A stretch of DNA of 64,000 nt from Halarsenatibacter silvermanii (GTDB taxonomy: Bacteria > Bacillota > Halanaerobiia > Halanaerobiales > Halarsenatibacteraceae). Shown piece by piece: positions 17,793 through 26,973 of this stretch (positions are counted from its first letter, which is position 1; every line of letters begins with the position of its first letter). Both the position numbers and the translations under genes were made by a program. The stretch covers positions 55,136 to 119,135 of the forward strand of contig NZ_FNGO01000007.1 of the NCBI RefSeq assembly GCF_900103135.1. Reading direction: 5' to 3'. The notes under the pieces were generated by a model, which saw only the letters and a list, made by a program, of their open reading frames with translations, did no database searches and was not told the DNA's origin.

Positions 17793-18365
17793 ATGGATAT
17801 TTCCAGCATTCAGATAAATCAGCAGTCCGGTCAACTGGGCATAGATATCCAGCCCCATCAGCTGGAGATTGAGGGGCGGCTGGACAGGCTGGAAATAACT
17901 TCTGACAGCCCGCAGGTGCAGCTCGAGAGCCAATCCATTAACATCAATATTGATATGACCGAGATGCGTCAGGATATGGGGATTTATAATTTTAGCGACC
18001 GGATGCAGATGCGGGTGCAGGAGAGCTTCGAGGTGGCTTTAGAAGCTATCGGCCGCTACGGGGAGATCGGGGATCGGCTGATGGATTTTCAGAATAACGA
18101 TATCGCCGATATAGCTTTTGAGGAGATGCTGGATGATGATGTTCGGGTGGAAGTTGAATATCTGTCGCCGCCGGAATTTCAGGTGGAGGGTCCTGAGCTG
18201 GAGCTCAATCTGGACCCGGCTCAATACGAAGCTGTAAGCGAGGGAGAAGGAAGGTTAAACCGTCCGGAATACAGATTTGAACCGGGTTCTATCAATATTT
18301 ATCTGAGGCAGGAGCCGGGGATGGAGATTATTCCTCCCGGCAGCGAGGTGGATGAGAGAGCTTGA
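17793..18365 (+). CDS. yviE: YviE-like (DUF6470) flagellar-locus protein
   Basis: A 190-residue protein of the DUF6470/YviE family, found between flgL and fliW in Bacillus and relatives, as here. Function is not established. The sequence is typical: IQINQQSGQLGIDIQPHQLEI at the N-terminus, a central segment on residues 55-110 with DRMQMRVQESFEVALEAIGRYGEIGDRL, and a final beta-rich part ending in PGSEVDERA. It is cytoplasmic, with no signal peptide. Confidence 0.8.
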   Translation: MDISSIQINQQSGQLGIDIQPHQLEIEGRLDRLEITSDSPQVQLESQSININIDMTEMRQDMGIYNFSDRMQMRVQESFEVALEAIGRYGEIGDRLMDFQNNDIADIAFEEMLDDDVRVEVEYLSPPEFQVEGPELELNLDPAQYEAVSEGEGRLNRPEYRFEPGSINIYLRQEPGMEIIPPGSEVDERA

Positions 18366-18425
18366 TGTTCTTTTCAGTGAAGATAGTTTGCATAAAGAAT
18401 TAAGCAAAGATGGAGGTAAAATTAT

Positions 18426-18881
18426 ATGGCAACGCGAGAAGTGGAGACGCAGGAATTTGGCACGATCAAAATCGAGGAAGATGAGATAATAACTTTTCCC
18501 CGGGGACTCCCCGGCTTCGATGATGCCCACGAGTTTATATTGAAGCCGCTCAAAAAAGAATCGCCTTTTTTGATTCTGCAGTCGCTGGATTATTCGGAGC
18601 TGGCCTTTGTGACTCTGGAGCCGGTTAGTTTTACTGACAGTTATGAATTTGAGATAAATCAGGCCACCCAGGAGCTTCTGGAGATAGAAAAAGAGGAAGA
18701 AGTGGGGGTTGTGGTGATAATTAACCTGGAGGGTGAGAATAATCGCATTTATGCCAACCTTTCGGCGCCGGTTGTTATCAATGTGGAGAAAAATCTGGCC
18801 CGTCAGGTGATACTCGATCAGGATCATTATCCGCTGCGGCATCCCATCGAACTCAAGCCTATTAAGGAGGGGAGCGCCTGA
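18426..18881 (+). CDS. fliW: Flagellar assembly factor FliW
   Basis: A 151-residue FliW that in Bacillus binds flagellin and CsrA alternately. When flagellin is exported, freed FliW sequesters CsrA and relieves repression of flagellin translation. Family signatures are [16 protein letters not shown] and [21 protein letters not shown]. The stop codon overlaps the csrA start by one base (TGATG), so translation is coupled. With three flagellin genes nearby, FliW has an unusually large set of possible partners. Confidence 0.93.
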   Translation: MATREVETQEFGTIKIEEDEIITFPRGLPGFDDAHEFILKPLKKESPFLILQSLDYSELAFVTLEPVSFTDSYEFEINQATQELLEIEKEEEVGVVVIINLEGENNRIYANLSAPVVINVEKNLARQVILDQDHYPLRHPIELKPIKEGSA

Positions 18882-19129
18882 TGCTGGTGCTTACCCGCAA
18901 AAAAGATGAAAAGATCATGATAGGAGAAAATATAGAAATTCAGGTGCTGTCGATCGAGGGCAATCAGGTTCAGATTGGGATAGAGGCTCCGCGTTCGATT
19001 GAGGTGCACCGGGAGGAGATTTATGAGAGAATACGTCAGGAGAACGTAGAAGCGGCTAAAGCTGCTGGATTTAAAAAGCTGGGAGAGCTGACGGTTGACA
19101 GCGGCGAAGATGATGAAAAAAGGGAGTAA
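18881..19129 (+). CDS. csrA: Carbon storage regulator CsrA
   Basis: An 82-residue RNA-binding translational repressor that recognises GGA motifs and typically blocks flagellin translation. The core is intact ([20 protein letters not shown], then [19 protein letters not shown] with the RNA-contacting VHREE). It overlaps fliW and is followed by a sigma-28-type promoter and a GGA-rich structured leader in front of the first flagellin. This leader is the likely local target. Confidence 0.95.
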   Translation: MLVLTRKKDEKIMIGENIEIQVLSIEGNQVQIGIEAPRSIEVHREEIYERIRQENVEAAKAAGFKKLGELTVDSGEDDEKRE

Positions 19130-19208
19130 AAAGGGGTTATAGGGGAGTATATGGCAGTTAAACTTATCTGAAAGTAGTTGATGGCGCTTCTGTTGCAATT
19201 AGGATACT

Positions 19209-19235
19209 TAAAAAATTCACCCTATCTTTCGATAT
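19209..19235 (+). promoter_or_regulatory. Sigma-28 (SigD) promoter for the first flagellin
   Basis: TAAA (19209-19212), a 15-base spacer and TTCGATAT (19228-19235) match the flagellar sigma consensus TAAA-N15-GCCGATAT almost perfectly. Transcription should start near 19242, giving a leader of about 490 nucleotides before the flagellin ATG. Confidence 0.75.
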
Positions 19236-19277
19236 AATAAGTGAGAGAAAAATAAGTAAGAAGAAAGTTTTGTTCGA

Positions 19278-19495
19278 TTGGTTTTTCAGTGACTTTCACT
19301 GCTGCAGGCAGAAAACCTGCTAAAGTTTGCAGTAGTGATGGTTACTGAAATCCCCTTCCCGAGCAACGGGGGCGGCCGACCCGGTGCAGGGCGGGGAAGT
19401 AGGCGACCAGGAAGGCCCCAACGGCAGGGAAGCCCGCGGGGGACGGTGATGCGCTTTTAACAATAGGTTTCAATAACTGACAGCAATTGAAACTA
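19278..19495 (+). ncRNA. Structured, GC-rich leader RNA upstream of flagellin (candidate)
   Basis: Just downstream of the sigma-28 promoter is a long stem: TTCAGTGAC (from 19285) pairs with GTTACTGAA (from 19341), and CACTGCTGCA pairs with TGCAGTAGTG inside it. A strikingly GC-rich block follows (about 19351-19455) with CTTCCC/GGGGAAG pairing and further possible stems, then an 8-bp hairpin GTTTCAAT...ATTGAAAC (19467-19493). Four GGA triplets (19395, 19410, 19428, 19441) are spaced 13-18 bases apart, as in CsrA-binding RNAs. I do not recognise a known riboswitch class. It may be a CsrA-responsive leader or a processed RNA. Confidence 0.5.
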
Positions 19496-19731
19496 CTCGA
19501 TGTAACTATCGCAGCTCAGCAACATCAAATAATCATCTATTAAGTTTACATCAAAAAAATAAAATATCAAATCATCACGTAGATACCATCATCTGGCATC
19601 ACCGGACCGGAGAAAATCTGGACACTAGATACTAAATGGAAGACTCACTAAAGAACCACATTAAAAGAACCACATTGGAACAAATTAAGAAAAGATTATT
19701 TAAAAACTTTCATCAAGGAGGATGAAAACTA

Positions 19732-21795
19732 ATGAGAATTCAAACGAATATTGAATCACTCAACGCTTACAGAAATCTGTCGGAGACTAATAGGCAACAG
19801 TCACAGCACATGGAACGATTAAGTTCTGGCTTTAGAATTAACCGCGCAGCTGATGATGCAGCTGGTTTATCTATCAGTGAGCAGATGAGAGGTCAGATTG
19901 GAGGTTTGGACCAGGCAACTGAGAACGCACAGGATGCCACATCACTCATCCAGACAGCAGAGGGTGCACTGAATGAATCACATGAGATTCTGCAGAGAAT
20001 GAGAGAACTATCCGTACAGGCTGCTAACGACACTCTGACCGAGCAGGACAGAGGTGAAATTCAACGGGAGATGGACCAGCTGGCTGCAGAGCTTACCAGA
20101 ATCGGCGAAACCACTGAATTCAACACACAGGAACTGCTGGAAGGCTCCTTTGAAGATAATATCTTCCATATAGGTGCCAATGAAGGTCAAAACATCGATA
20201 TGGACATCTCTGATATGAGAGCCAATGCTTTGGATGTTGTAAGTGATATTGAGGCATTGGGTGTAGAACTGGATAATATTGATGGATTCAATACACAAGA
20301 TGTTGAACAATACTACGATGTAACCGGTGATTATACGGCAAGACAAATTGATGGTCTTGATGGTTTAGATGATACTGATGGAGAGTTAGGCACTTTAGCT
20401 GATGGTGATATTGATGCTGAATTTAATGTAGTTGAAGTAGAAGATGGTGTTGAAATAGGTGACACTACGTATGATTATGCTCTAGAAGGTAGAGAAGACG
20501 GTGAAGCAGATGATGGCCAGATATATGCTGTAAGTGAAGACGGTGATACTTGGAGTGAGTTAGATACGGAACGCACAAGTATTGAAGATATAGAAGATGG
20601 AGACTTAGATGATGGAGGCGAAGTTAGCTTTGGTGGAGAAGTCACCTCAGGTATAGTGCATTTAGATGGCGATGATGGCGCCGATTTAAGCGGTGCTTCG
20701 ATGCAAGGTGTGGAACTTGATGGCGTAGACACCGATGAAGTTTGGGGTGCTGAATGGGACCATAATGTCGATAATGATTTAACTATTTATGCAAATCCTG
20801 ATGACCCTGAAACTGAGAGTGTGACCCTTTCAACAGATGGTTTGAATGCAGACGAAACCCTAACAATAAATGAAAATGACCCCTTTGAAGTAGATGATAG
20901 TGGTATATCTGGAGATGTTACCACCGATATCGATAATGTTGATTGGGAAACAGAATCAGTCACCTGGGATATCTCACAGTATGACGGTGATATAGTTGAA
21001 GATGAAGATGGTAATTTAGTCATCGAAGGAGCAGAAGAATTCACCGAAGTTACGGTAGAAGATGGCGAAACAACGATTACTTTTGAGGCTGATGCTTATG
21101 CTGACCAAAATAGCTGGATAGAAGGCGGAACTAATTATACACTTAGTTTCGATGATGTAGCAGCTGAGGAAGGCGATACACTGGATGTTACAGCAAATGT
21201 AGATGAAGATGGAGACATTGAATCCTTCGATGCATCCATAATAGACAGCGCCGATGAAGAATCATTTGAAAATCTGGGTTTAGAACCTGGCGAGTTTGAG
21301 GCAGTTGAAGATGAGGAATATGGTAGTATTATAGAAGATGATGATGGCGTTATGATAGCACAATTCGATGAAGAAGAGGGAGCATATTTTGCCGTTGAGG
21401 AAGAAGATGGCGAAATGGTAATGACCGATGAAGAAGTATTGAATCCAGATGATGATAGGGCTTTAGTTGATGGTACTTTACTAGAAGTAGGAGGAACTGA
21501 CGTTGAAACTCAGGAAGCAGCAGATGCAGCCATAAGCACAATAGATGAAGCAATAACTTCAGTCTCCGAACAGCGTGGCGAACTCGGTGCCGTACAGAAT
21601 AGACTCGAACACACAGTATCCAACCTGGAAGTAGCCAGCGAGAACCTGCAGGCTGCTGAGTCAAGGATACGCGACACAGATATGGCAGCAGAGATGACCG
21701 ACTTCACCACAACTCAGATACTGGAAGAAGCCGGTACAGCCATGCTGGCACAGGCTAACCAGGCTCCTCAGAACGTACTTCAGCTTCTCGGCTAA
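19732..21795 (+). CDS. hag: Flagellin (first copy), with acidic variable domain
   Basis: The filament subunit. N-terminal D0/D1 helices occupy residues 1-150 ([39 protein letters not shown]) and the C-terminal helices residues 590-687, ending ANQAPQNVLQLLG. At 687 residues it is more than double a minimal flagellin. The middle 400 residues are beta-rich and extremely rich in Asp and Glu, as expected for a surface domain in high salt. An AAGGAGGA ribosome site contains a GGA that CsrA could cover. It follows csrA, as hag does in Bacillus. Confidence 0.95.
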   Translation: MRIQTNIESLNAYRNLSETNRQQSQHMERLSSGFRINRAADDAAGLSISEQMRGQIGGLDQATENAQDATSLIQTAEGALNESHEILQRMRELSVQAANDTLTEQDRGEIQREMDQLAAELTRIGETTEFNTQELLEGSFEDNIFHIGANEGQNIDMDISDMRANALDVVSDIEALGVELDNIDGFNTQDVEQYYDVTGDYTARQIDGLDGLDDTDGELGTLADGDIDAEFNVVEVEDGVEIGDTTYDYALEGREDGEADDGQIYAVSEDGDTWSELDTERTSIEDIEDGDLDDGGEVSFGGEVTSGIVHLDGDDGADLSGASMQGVELDGVDTDEVWGAEWDHNVDNDLTIYANPDDPETESVTLSTDGLNADETLTINENDPFEVDDSGISGDVTTDIDNVDWETESVTWDISQYDGDIVEDEDGNLVIEGAEEFTEVTVEDGETTITFEADAYADQNSWIEGGTNYTLSFDDVAAEEGDTLDVTANVDEDGDIESFDASIIDSADEESFENLGLEPGEFEAVEDEEYGSIIEDDDGVMIAQFDEEEGAYFAVEEEDGEMVMTDEEVLNPDDDRALVDGTLLEVGGTDVETQEAADAAISTIDEAITSVSEQRGELGAVQNRLEHTVSNLEVASENLQAAESRIRDTDMAAEMTDFTTTQILEEAGTAMLAQANQAPQNVLQLLG

Positions 21796-21841
21796 TACAA
21801 CTAATAGACCAAATAGACAGATTGGACAAATTGCTTAACCC

Positions 21842-21902
21842 GGGAGGACTTAATACGCTGCTGGCTGGCTCTTTTACGGGTCAGCTAGCGGCTTTACCTC
21901 CC
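21842..21902 (+). terminator. Terminator-like hairpin after the first flagellin
   Basis: GGGAGG (21842) pairs with CCTCCC (21897) around an inner imperfect stem (CGCTGCTGGCTGG against its near complement). No strong U-run follows, so it may stabilise the mRNA 3' end as much as terminate. Confidence 0.45.
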
Positions 21903-22038
21903 TATATTTATATATCATTTACACAAAAAGGTTTCCTTCTTTTTTTACTCAATATAAAGTTAACATGTTAGGCAGGAGCTTAATTAATTATATATTTCCG
22001 TGCAAGGTAAGCCATCTAATCCTGTGAGGTGTAAAATT

Positions 22039-22512
22039 ATGAGAGTAGAATCCACATCAAATACGGAAGCTGTCCGCGAAGCAAGCTCAAATCCGCAGCA
22101 GAGAGAAGCACAAGATACTCAGGATGCACCCCAATCACCCGAATCACCTGACGCTGCCGATGCACCAACTGCCGAGGATTTGACGGAAACCAGAGAGCAA
22201 GAAGCACCGGTTGAACTGGAAATAGACGGAGTTGAACCGCGAAGAAGACTGAGAGAGGATAGACTCGATAGAGATTTGGACGATTTGGTGGCCGATTACC
22301 TGGAGGGCGAGCTGGATAGATTAAATGATTTTGTTCGGGCATTTGATAAACGGTTTGACTTCCAGATACACGAGGAATCCAACGACTATTTTATCCAGGT
22401 ATGGGATATTGTAGAGGATGAGTTGATTAGAGAGATACCGCCCGAGGATGTGCTGGACTTGGCGGCCAGACTGGATGAGATGATAGGTATAATCTTTGAT
22501 GAGAGAAGGTAA
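22039..22512 (+). CDS. flaG: FlaG family flagellar protein
   Basis: A 157-residue FlaG protein. The N-terminal 70 residues are low in complexity (Gln, Ala, Pro, Asp), followed by the conserved C-terminal domain (FDFQIHEESNDYFIQVWDI, ELIREIPPEDVLDL). FlaG proteins influence filament length and usually precede fliD, as here. An upstream GTG (22000) is in frame, but the ATG at 22039 follows a GTGAGGTG ribosome site. A second, broken FlaG-like gene lies at 33.1 kb. Confidence 0.88.
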   Translation: MRVESTSNTEAVREASSNPQQREAQDTQDAPQSPESPDAADAPTAEDLTETREQEAPVELEIDGVEPRRRLREDRLDRDLDDLVADYLEGELDRLNDFVRAFDKRFDFQIHEESNDYFIQVWDIVEDELIREIPPEDVLDLAARLDEMIGIIFDERR

Positions 22513-22696
22513 TTACTATATATCTTTTACCAGATAAGAGAATGAGAAGTATTAGATTAAGTAATTTAGTATTTACTCACCTATTTCGGGCACACAATTT
22601 TATCCAATAATCAAATCAACTATCACAATTTATTACCAGCACAATTTGCATCATTAATCACATTTAAAGAAGTGTAAGGAATTGAGGTGAATATAC

Positions 22697-24142
22697 ATGG
22701 TACAGGGAGTATCATTTGACGGTATGGCCACAGGATTGGAAACAGATGAAATAATAAATCAGCTGATGGAGATAGAACGTCAATCCATCGTCAGACAGCA
22801 GCAGGACATAGAAGAGGTTGAGAGCGAAAGGGAAGTATGGCAGCAAATAAATCAGAATCTAGTTGACTTTGATAATACATTCTCCGCCCTGGATAACGAG
22901 GATATCTACCAGGATAGAGAGGCTATCTCCGGTGATGAGGAAGTCATGACAGTAGATGCCGAGCCGGGGGCACAGCCTGCAACCTATAGAGATATGAGAG
23001 TTGAACATCGGGCTCGTGCTAATTCTTTTATGGCCGATGAAGCTGTATGGGATGTTGAAGATTTGGATGTAGAGGGTACCGAGGAAGCGCTGGGTTTAGA
23101 TGGTGATTTCCAATTATCGCTGGCTGAAGACGAAAATACGGAAGTGAATATAAATATAGAGGAAGAGGACAGCCTTGCTGATATCAGAAGCAGCATCAAT
23201 CAGGAGGCGGGAGATATAGCTGGAGCCAGAATAGTTAGAGGTAGACTATTAATAGAAGCAGCCGAGACTGGAGATGAGAACGCCATAGCCTGGGAAGATA
23301 CTGGTGACGATGAAATACTGGAGACTTTAACTCTAAGTCAGGATGAACACACCGAAGCCCGGGATGCTGAGTTTCAGATAGAGGGTATGACGGAAACCAG
23401 TGCCACCAACGAGAATATAGAATTAACCGATGATGTTACTATCGACCTTGTGGGCGAAAGTGCAGAAGAGGAGACATTCGATATAGAGGTTAGAGAGGAT
23501 ACAGCCCAGTTCGATGAGACCATTAATGAGTTCGTAGAGAGCTACAACGAGGTACAGACTCATCTTTCTGAGATGACCGATGAGGAACAGCCTCTGCAGG
23601 GAGACGTTACCGCTCGAAGACTGCAGAGTTCCTTAAGAAACGCTGTCATGGGAGCTGTAGAAGACATAGGTGAGGTAAACGAGGAAATATTTAGCTTGGG
23701 CGAGATGGGCATAGAAATTGATGCAGCCAGCTCAGAAACAGGTGATTTTGACGGGCTTATGAGCATAGCTGATGAGGGAGAGTTCAATCAGGCCTTAGAC
23801 CACCACATGGACGAAGTACAGAACCTGTTTTTAGGAGATGAAGAAGCAGGAGTAGATGGCCTCATTGATAGAGTCAACGAGCAGGTAGAGACCTACGTGC
23901 GTGAGAGAGCTCATGAAAGTGGTTTGATTGGTGATAGAGAGGATAGCCTTGAGAACGAGATTGGCCGCATAGAGGATAGCATAGCACGGGAAGAAAGACG
24001 GATGGAAAGCCGGGAAGAAAGACTTAGAGAACGGTTTACTCGAATGGAGACGGCAGTCTACGAAGCCCAACAGCAACAGCAGCAGGTAATGAGCCAGATA
24101 CAACAGTTAGGTTCGGCCAGCTTCTCGGACATGATGATGTAA
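22697..24142 (+). CDS. fliD: Flagellar filament cap protein FliD (first copy)
   Basis: A 481-residue cap protein that folds flagellin subunits at the filament tip. The N-terminus (VSFDGMATGLETDEIINQLMEIERQ) and the C-terminal coiled coil (EDSIAREERRMESREERLRERFTRMETAVYEAQQQQQQV) are diagnostic. The central region is acidic, with a VTIDLVGES motif. It is one of two FliD paralogues separated by a 630-base non-coding stretch. Two caps may match the different flagellins. Confidence 0.93.
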   Translation: MVQGVSFDGMATGLETDEIINQLMEIERQSIVRQQQDIEEVESEREVWQQINQNLVDFDNTFSALDNEDIYQDREAISGDEEVMTVDAEPGAQPATYRDMRVEHRARANSFMADEAVWDVEDLDVEGTEEALGLDGDFQLSLAEDENTEVNINIEEEDSLADIRSSINQEAGDIAGARIVRGRLLIEAAETGDENAIAWEDTGDDEILETLTLSQDEHTEARDAEFQIEGMTETSATNENIELTDDVTIDLVGESAEEETFDIEVREDTAQFDETINEFVESYNEVQTHLSEMTDEEQPLQGDVTARRLQSSLRNAVMGAVEDIGEVNEEIFSLGEMGIEIDAASSETGDFDGLMSIADEGEFNQALDHHMDEVQNLFLGDEEAGVDGLIDRVNEQVETYVRERAHESGLIGDREDSLENEIGRIEDSIAREERRMESREERLRERFTRMETAVYEAQQQQQQVMSQIQQLGSASFSDMMM

Positions 24143-24771
24143 GGTAAATACTAGAGTAAAAGTCAATAAATTATATCATTTACCGAATATATGATGAGAG
24201 GTTTTGGTTCATTTGTTTCACTTGTTGGTTCATATATGTAATGTTGCTCAGCAACAAACCGGCAACAACTCAGCAACATCCCAGCAACATTTCGCTATAA
24301 ATTAACAGATACTGGCAAAATAGACCCTTTTCAGCAACAAATGAGCACCATCTCAGCAACATCTGTAAGTAAATTGGGCCTTTTTGACAGCAAAAATGTT
24401 GCTCAGCACCACTCTCAGCAACATTGACTGATAGCACGAAAATTAAAGTAATCCATTTTATCCCTGACAGCTGAACATTGATAGCACTTAAAAATATTTT
24501 GCCTCACCTACAGTTAATCAATATGTTTTCAACATAAACCTTTATAAACCTTTATGTTTTAAACACAATGATTATCAAAAGGTAAAAGGTGGTCAGGGAG
24601 TTAAAACGGGAAGATTTTGTACTAAATTATCTATTACGCAAAAATCTGAGGAGGTATTTTTCGTCATTAGGTTTTAGTCCAATATCCATAAGCTGCGCCG
24701 GGGAAGAATAAATAAAAATAGGACATCAGCCCCCGGAGAAGTTAAATCCAATCGAATCGAGGCGAACTATC
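24143..24771. other. 630-bp non-coding gap between the two fliD genes
   Basis: No gene is supported here. It holds an array of 11-bp phased repeats (24248-24426, listed separately) and an A/T-rich stretch with repeated AACATAAACC/TTTATAAACC. A short GC-rich inverted pair (CCGGGG near 24699, CCCCGG near 24731) lies just before the second fliD. A GAGGAGG at about 24648 has no open frame behind it. Confidence 0.6.
24248..24426. repeat. Phased 11-bp repeats, consensus TCAGCAACAWC
   Basis: Four units run head to tail at exactly 11-bp spacing (24248, 24259, 24270, 24281), three more at 24331, 24342 and 24353, and two diverged ones near 24403 and 24415. The core CAGCAAC occurs six times exactly. 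The first unit forms a small palindrome with the preceding GTTGCT. Eleven-base phasing would place each unit on the same helical face. One more exact unit occurs in the first flagellin leader near 19516. Confidence 0.7.
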
Positions 24772-26205
24772 ATGGTACAGGGCATAGCACTTACAGGCAT
24801 GGCTTCTGGTATAGACACCGACGAGATAACAGAACAGTTAATACAGATTGAAAGAAGCTCTATAAGAAGACTTGAGCTACAGAAAGAAAACGCACAGAAT
24901 GAGAAAAAAGTCTGGCAGAGTATAAATCAGGTAATGAACGAGTTTGACAACAGCATATCTTCACTTAGACGGACCACTACATTTACCAGCAGAACTGCCA
25001 GGTCCAATGATGAGAATATAATTACCGCCACCGCCAGCAGAAATGCTACGAGAGGCAGCTACAGAGTAGAGGTCGACCAGCTGGCTCAGTCCCACAGAGT
25101 GGCGGGGGAGAATCTGCACGAGCTCAATCTGGATATCGAACTGGATGAGGGTGAAGAGTTAAACATCCATACTGAGCTAGGTTTAGAAGGCACATTTGAG
25201 CTGAATGATATGGAGTTTACCGTAGAAGAAAATATGAGTCTCGACGATATCAGAACTTTAATCAACGCTGAAAGCGAAGAGGCGGATATAGAAGCGGAGA
25301 TTATGAACGAAACTCTGATATTAAATCATGCGGAGATGGGAGCGGAGAACGAAATATCCTTTACAGATACGGATAATATTCTACAGGATTTGGGAGTAAT
25401 GGAAGAGAATAATGGTGAGCTTGATTTCCAGCAGGAATTAAGACAGAGCCAGGATTCTATCTTTTTTGTCGATGGCCTTAGAGTGGAGAAGAGCATTAAT
25501 GAGGGTATAGAGGATGTAATAGAGAATGTCACACTTAATCTGCAGGAAGTAAGCGAGGAAAGCGTCACAATTACTGTAGAAAATGACTCGGAGAGAACGC
25601 TGGATGCAGTGAGAAGTTTCGTGGAAAGCTATAACGAGTTAATCGATAATTTACGCGAAGAGATGGGCGAAGGCGATATGCTGCAGGGAGATACCACAAT
25701 TAGAAGACTCAACTCCGGTATCAGGCGCATGCTGACCAACACCGTATTTCTGGACAGCGAAGAGTATGATTTTAGAAATTTGGCCGATATAGGCATAGAG
25801 ATAGATGCAGATGGTTTAGCTTCCGGTTTCACGGGAGAAATGAGGCTGGATGAAGATGTGCTCACGGACGCTATAGACACCGACCCTGAAGGTGTTCAGG
25901 CCCTTTTCACCGCCCGCGAGGATGATGAAGGCGTACAGGGAGTGGCCGAAAGGGTAAGCGATTCCATTCAATCCTACATTCAGTACGGCGGCATACTGGA
26001 TTCCCGGGAGCGCTCGCTGGAGAGCAGGGTAAACAGATTAGACAGAAGGATAGACAGCGAAGAACGCCGCGTGGAACGCAGGGAGGGGCAGATTAGAAGC
26101 AACTTTGGCCGCATGGAAGTGGCTTTAAATCAGATGCAGGCTCAAAGAAGCTGGCTATCAGGACAGATACAGCAATTAAACTCCATCAGGAATTACAGAG
26201 ACTAA
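24772..26205 (+). CDS. fliD: Flagellar filament cap protein FliD (second copy)
   Basis: A 477-residue FliD paralogue with the same layout as the first: IALTGMASGIDTDEITEQLIQIERSS at the start, the FVESYNELIDNLREEM and RRLNSGIRRML segments around residues 283-325, and a coiled-coil C-terminus ending LNSIRNYRD. It shares the MVQGxxxxGMAxGxxTDEI opening with its partner but differs in the middle, so it is an old duplication or was acquired separately. fliS follows after about 180 bases. Confidence 0.93.
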   Translation: MVQGIALTGMASGIDTDEITEQLIQIERSSIRRLELQKENAQNEKKVWQSINQVMNEFDNSISSLRRTTTFTSRTARSNDENIITATASRNATRGSYRVEVDQLAQSHRVAGENLHELNLDIELDEGEELNIHTELGLEGTFELNDMEFTVEENMSLDDIRTLINAESEEADIEAEIMNETLILNHAEMGAENEISFTDTDNILQDLGVMEENNGELDFQQELRQSQDSIFFVDGLRVEKSINEGIEDVIENVTLNLQEVSEESVTITVENDSERTLDAVRSFVESYNELIDNLREEMGEGDMLQGDTTIRRLNSGIRRMLTNTVFLDSEEYDFRNLADIGIEIDADGLASGFTGEMRLDEDVLTDAIDTDPEGVQALFTAREDDEGVQGVAERVSDSIQSYIQYGGILDSRERSLESRVNRLDRRIDSEERRVERREGQIRSNFGRMEVALNQMQAQRSWLSGQIQQLNSIRNYRD

Positions 26206-26383
26206 TATTAATCACATGAAGAGTAAGGGTTTAAGAAAGAAGGTTTGCAGCATCATTTTTATAAACTTCAGGCAAGAATCGCGGATTTGAGTATTAGGAT
26301 TGATTATAAGATTGATTAACAGATAATCTTTAATTCTACAAAACTATTCAATCACAAAGGCTTTACAGGGAGTGTTGTTAATA

Positions 26384-26908
26384 ATGAATAGAGGTTACAA
26401 CGGCTATAATAACAACGGCATCGGCGGCAACGGAAATAATGGAAACGGCGGCAATGGTGAAGTTAATGGAGCAGGAACCTACGGCCAGAACGGCAATACC
26501 GCCCAAAAATACCAGAAGACATCCATCGAGACAGCTGATGACGGCAAGTTAGTTGTTGAATTATATAAAGGTGCGATTAAGTTCATGAAACTGGCCAGGA
26601 AGCAGATTGAAGAGGAAAATCCTATGGAAGCCAACAATTTACTTATCAGAGTGCAGAATATAATCACGGAACTTATGAACACACTTGATTTCGAACAGGG
26701 TGGTGAGCTGGCTGCCAACTTAGAGGCATTGTATGATTATATGCTCAATGAGTTAGTCCAGGCCAACCTGGATAAGGATGCCGAAAGAATAAAAAATGTT
26801 GAAGATATGATGATGCAGCTTCTGGAATCCTGGCAGGAAGCCGCAAAAGAGGCCCGGAAAGAAAAAAGACGCCAGGAGAAGGTAAGAATAAGTGCAGAGG
26901 GACAATAA
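26384..26908 (+). CDS. fliS: Flagellin chaperone FliS with Gly/Asn-rich N-terminal extension
   Basis: The export chaperone that binds the flagellin C-terminus. The FliS fold covers residues about 43-155 (QKYQKTSIETADDGKLVVELYKGAIKFMKLA, ANLEALYDYMLNELVQANLDKD). Unusually, it begins with a Gly/Asn-rich tract of about 35 residues (YNNNGIGGNGNNGNGGNG) replacing the usual short NPYAxYK start, and ends in a charged tail. An upstream GTG (26372) is in frame; the ATG at 26384 is better spaced from CAGGGAG. The four-member unknown family follows. Confidence 0.88.
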   Translation: MNRGYNGYNNNGIGGNGNNGNGGNGEVNGAGTYGQNGNTAQKYQKTSIETADDGKLVVELYKGAIKFMKLARKQIEEENPMEANNLLIRVQNIITELMNTLDFEQGGELAANLEALYDYMLNELVQANLDKDAERIKNVEDMMMQLLESWQEAAKEARKEKRRQEKVRISAEGQ

Positions 26909-26973
26909 GATAAATAATAGCTGAGAAAAGATGATGAGGGTAATTAGATAATAGGTAAAAATGAGGGATAACC

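Noticed and set aside
19351..19455. Assigning the GC-rich leader to a known class (cobalamin, c-di-GMP, SRP RNA, RNase P RNA)
   Set aside because: None of the conserved boxes of these classes could be matched by eye, so it is left as an unassigned structured RNA.
24248..24426. Reading the 11-bp repeats as a CRISPR array
   Set aside because: Units are far too short, run head to tail without unique spacers, and no cas genes are present.
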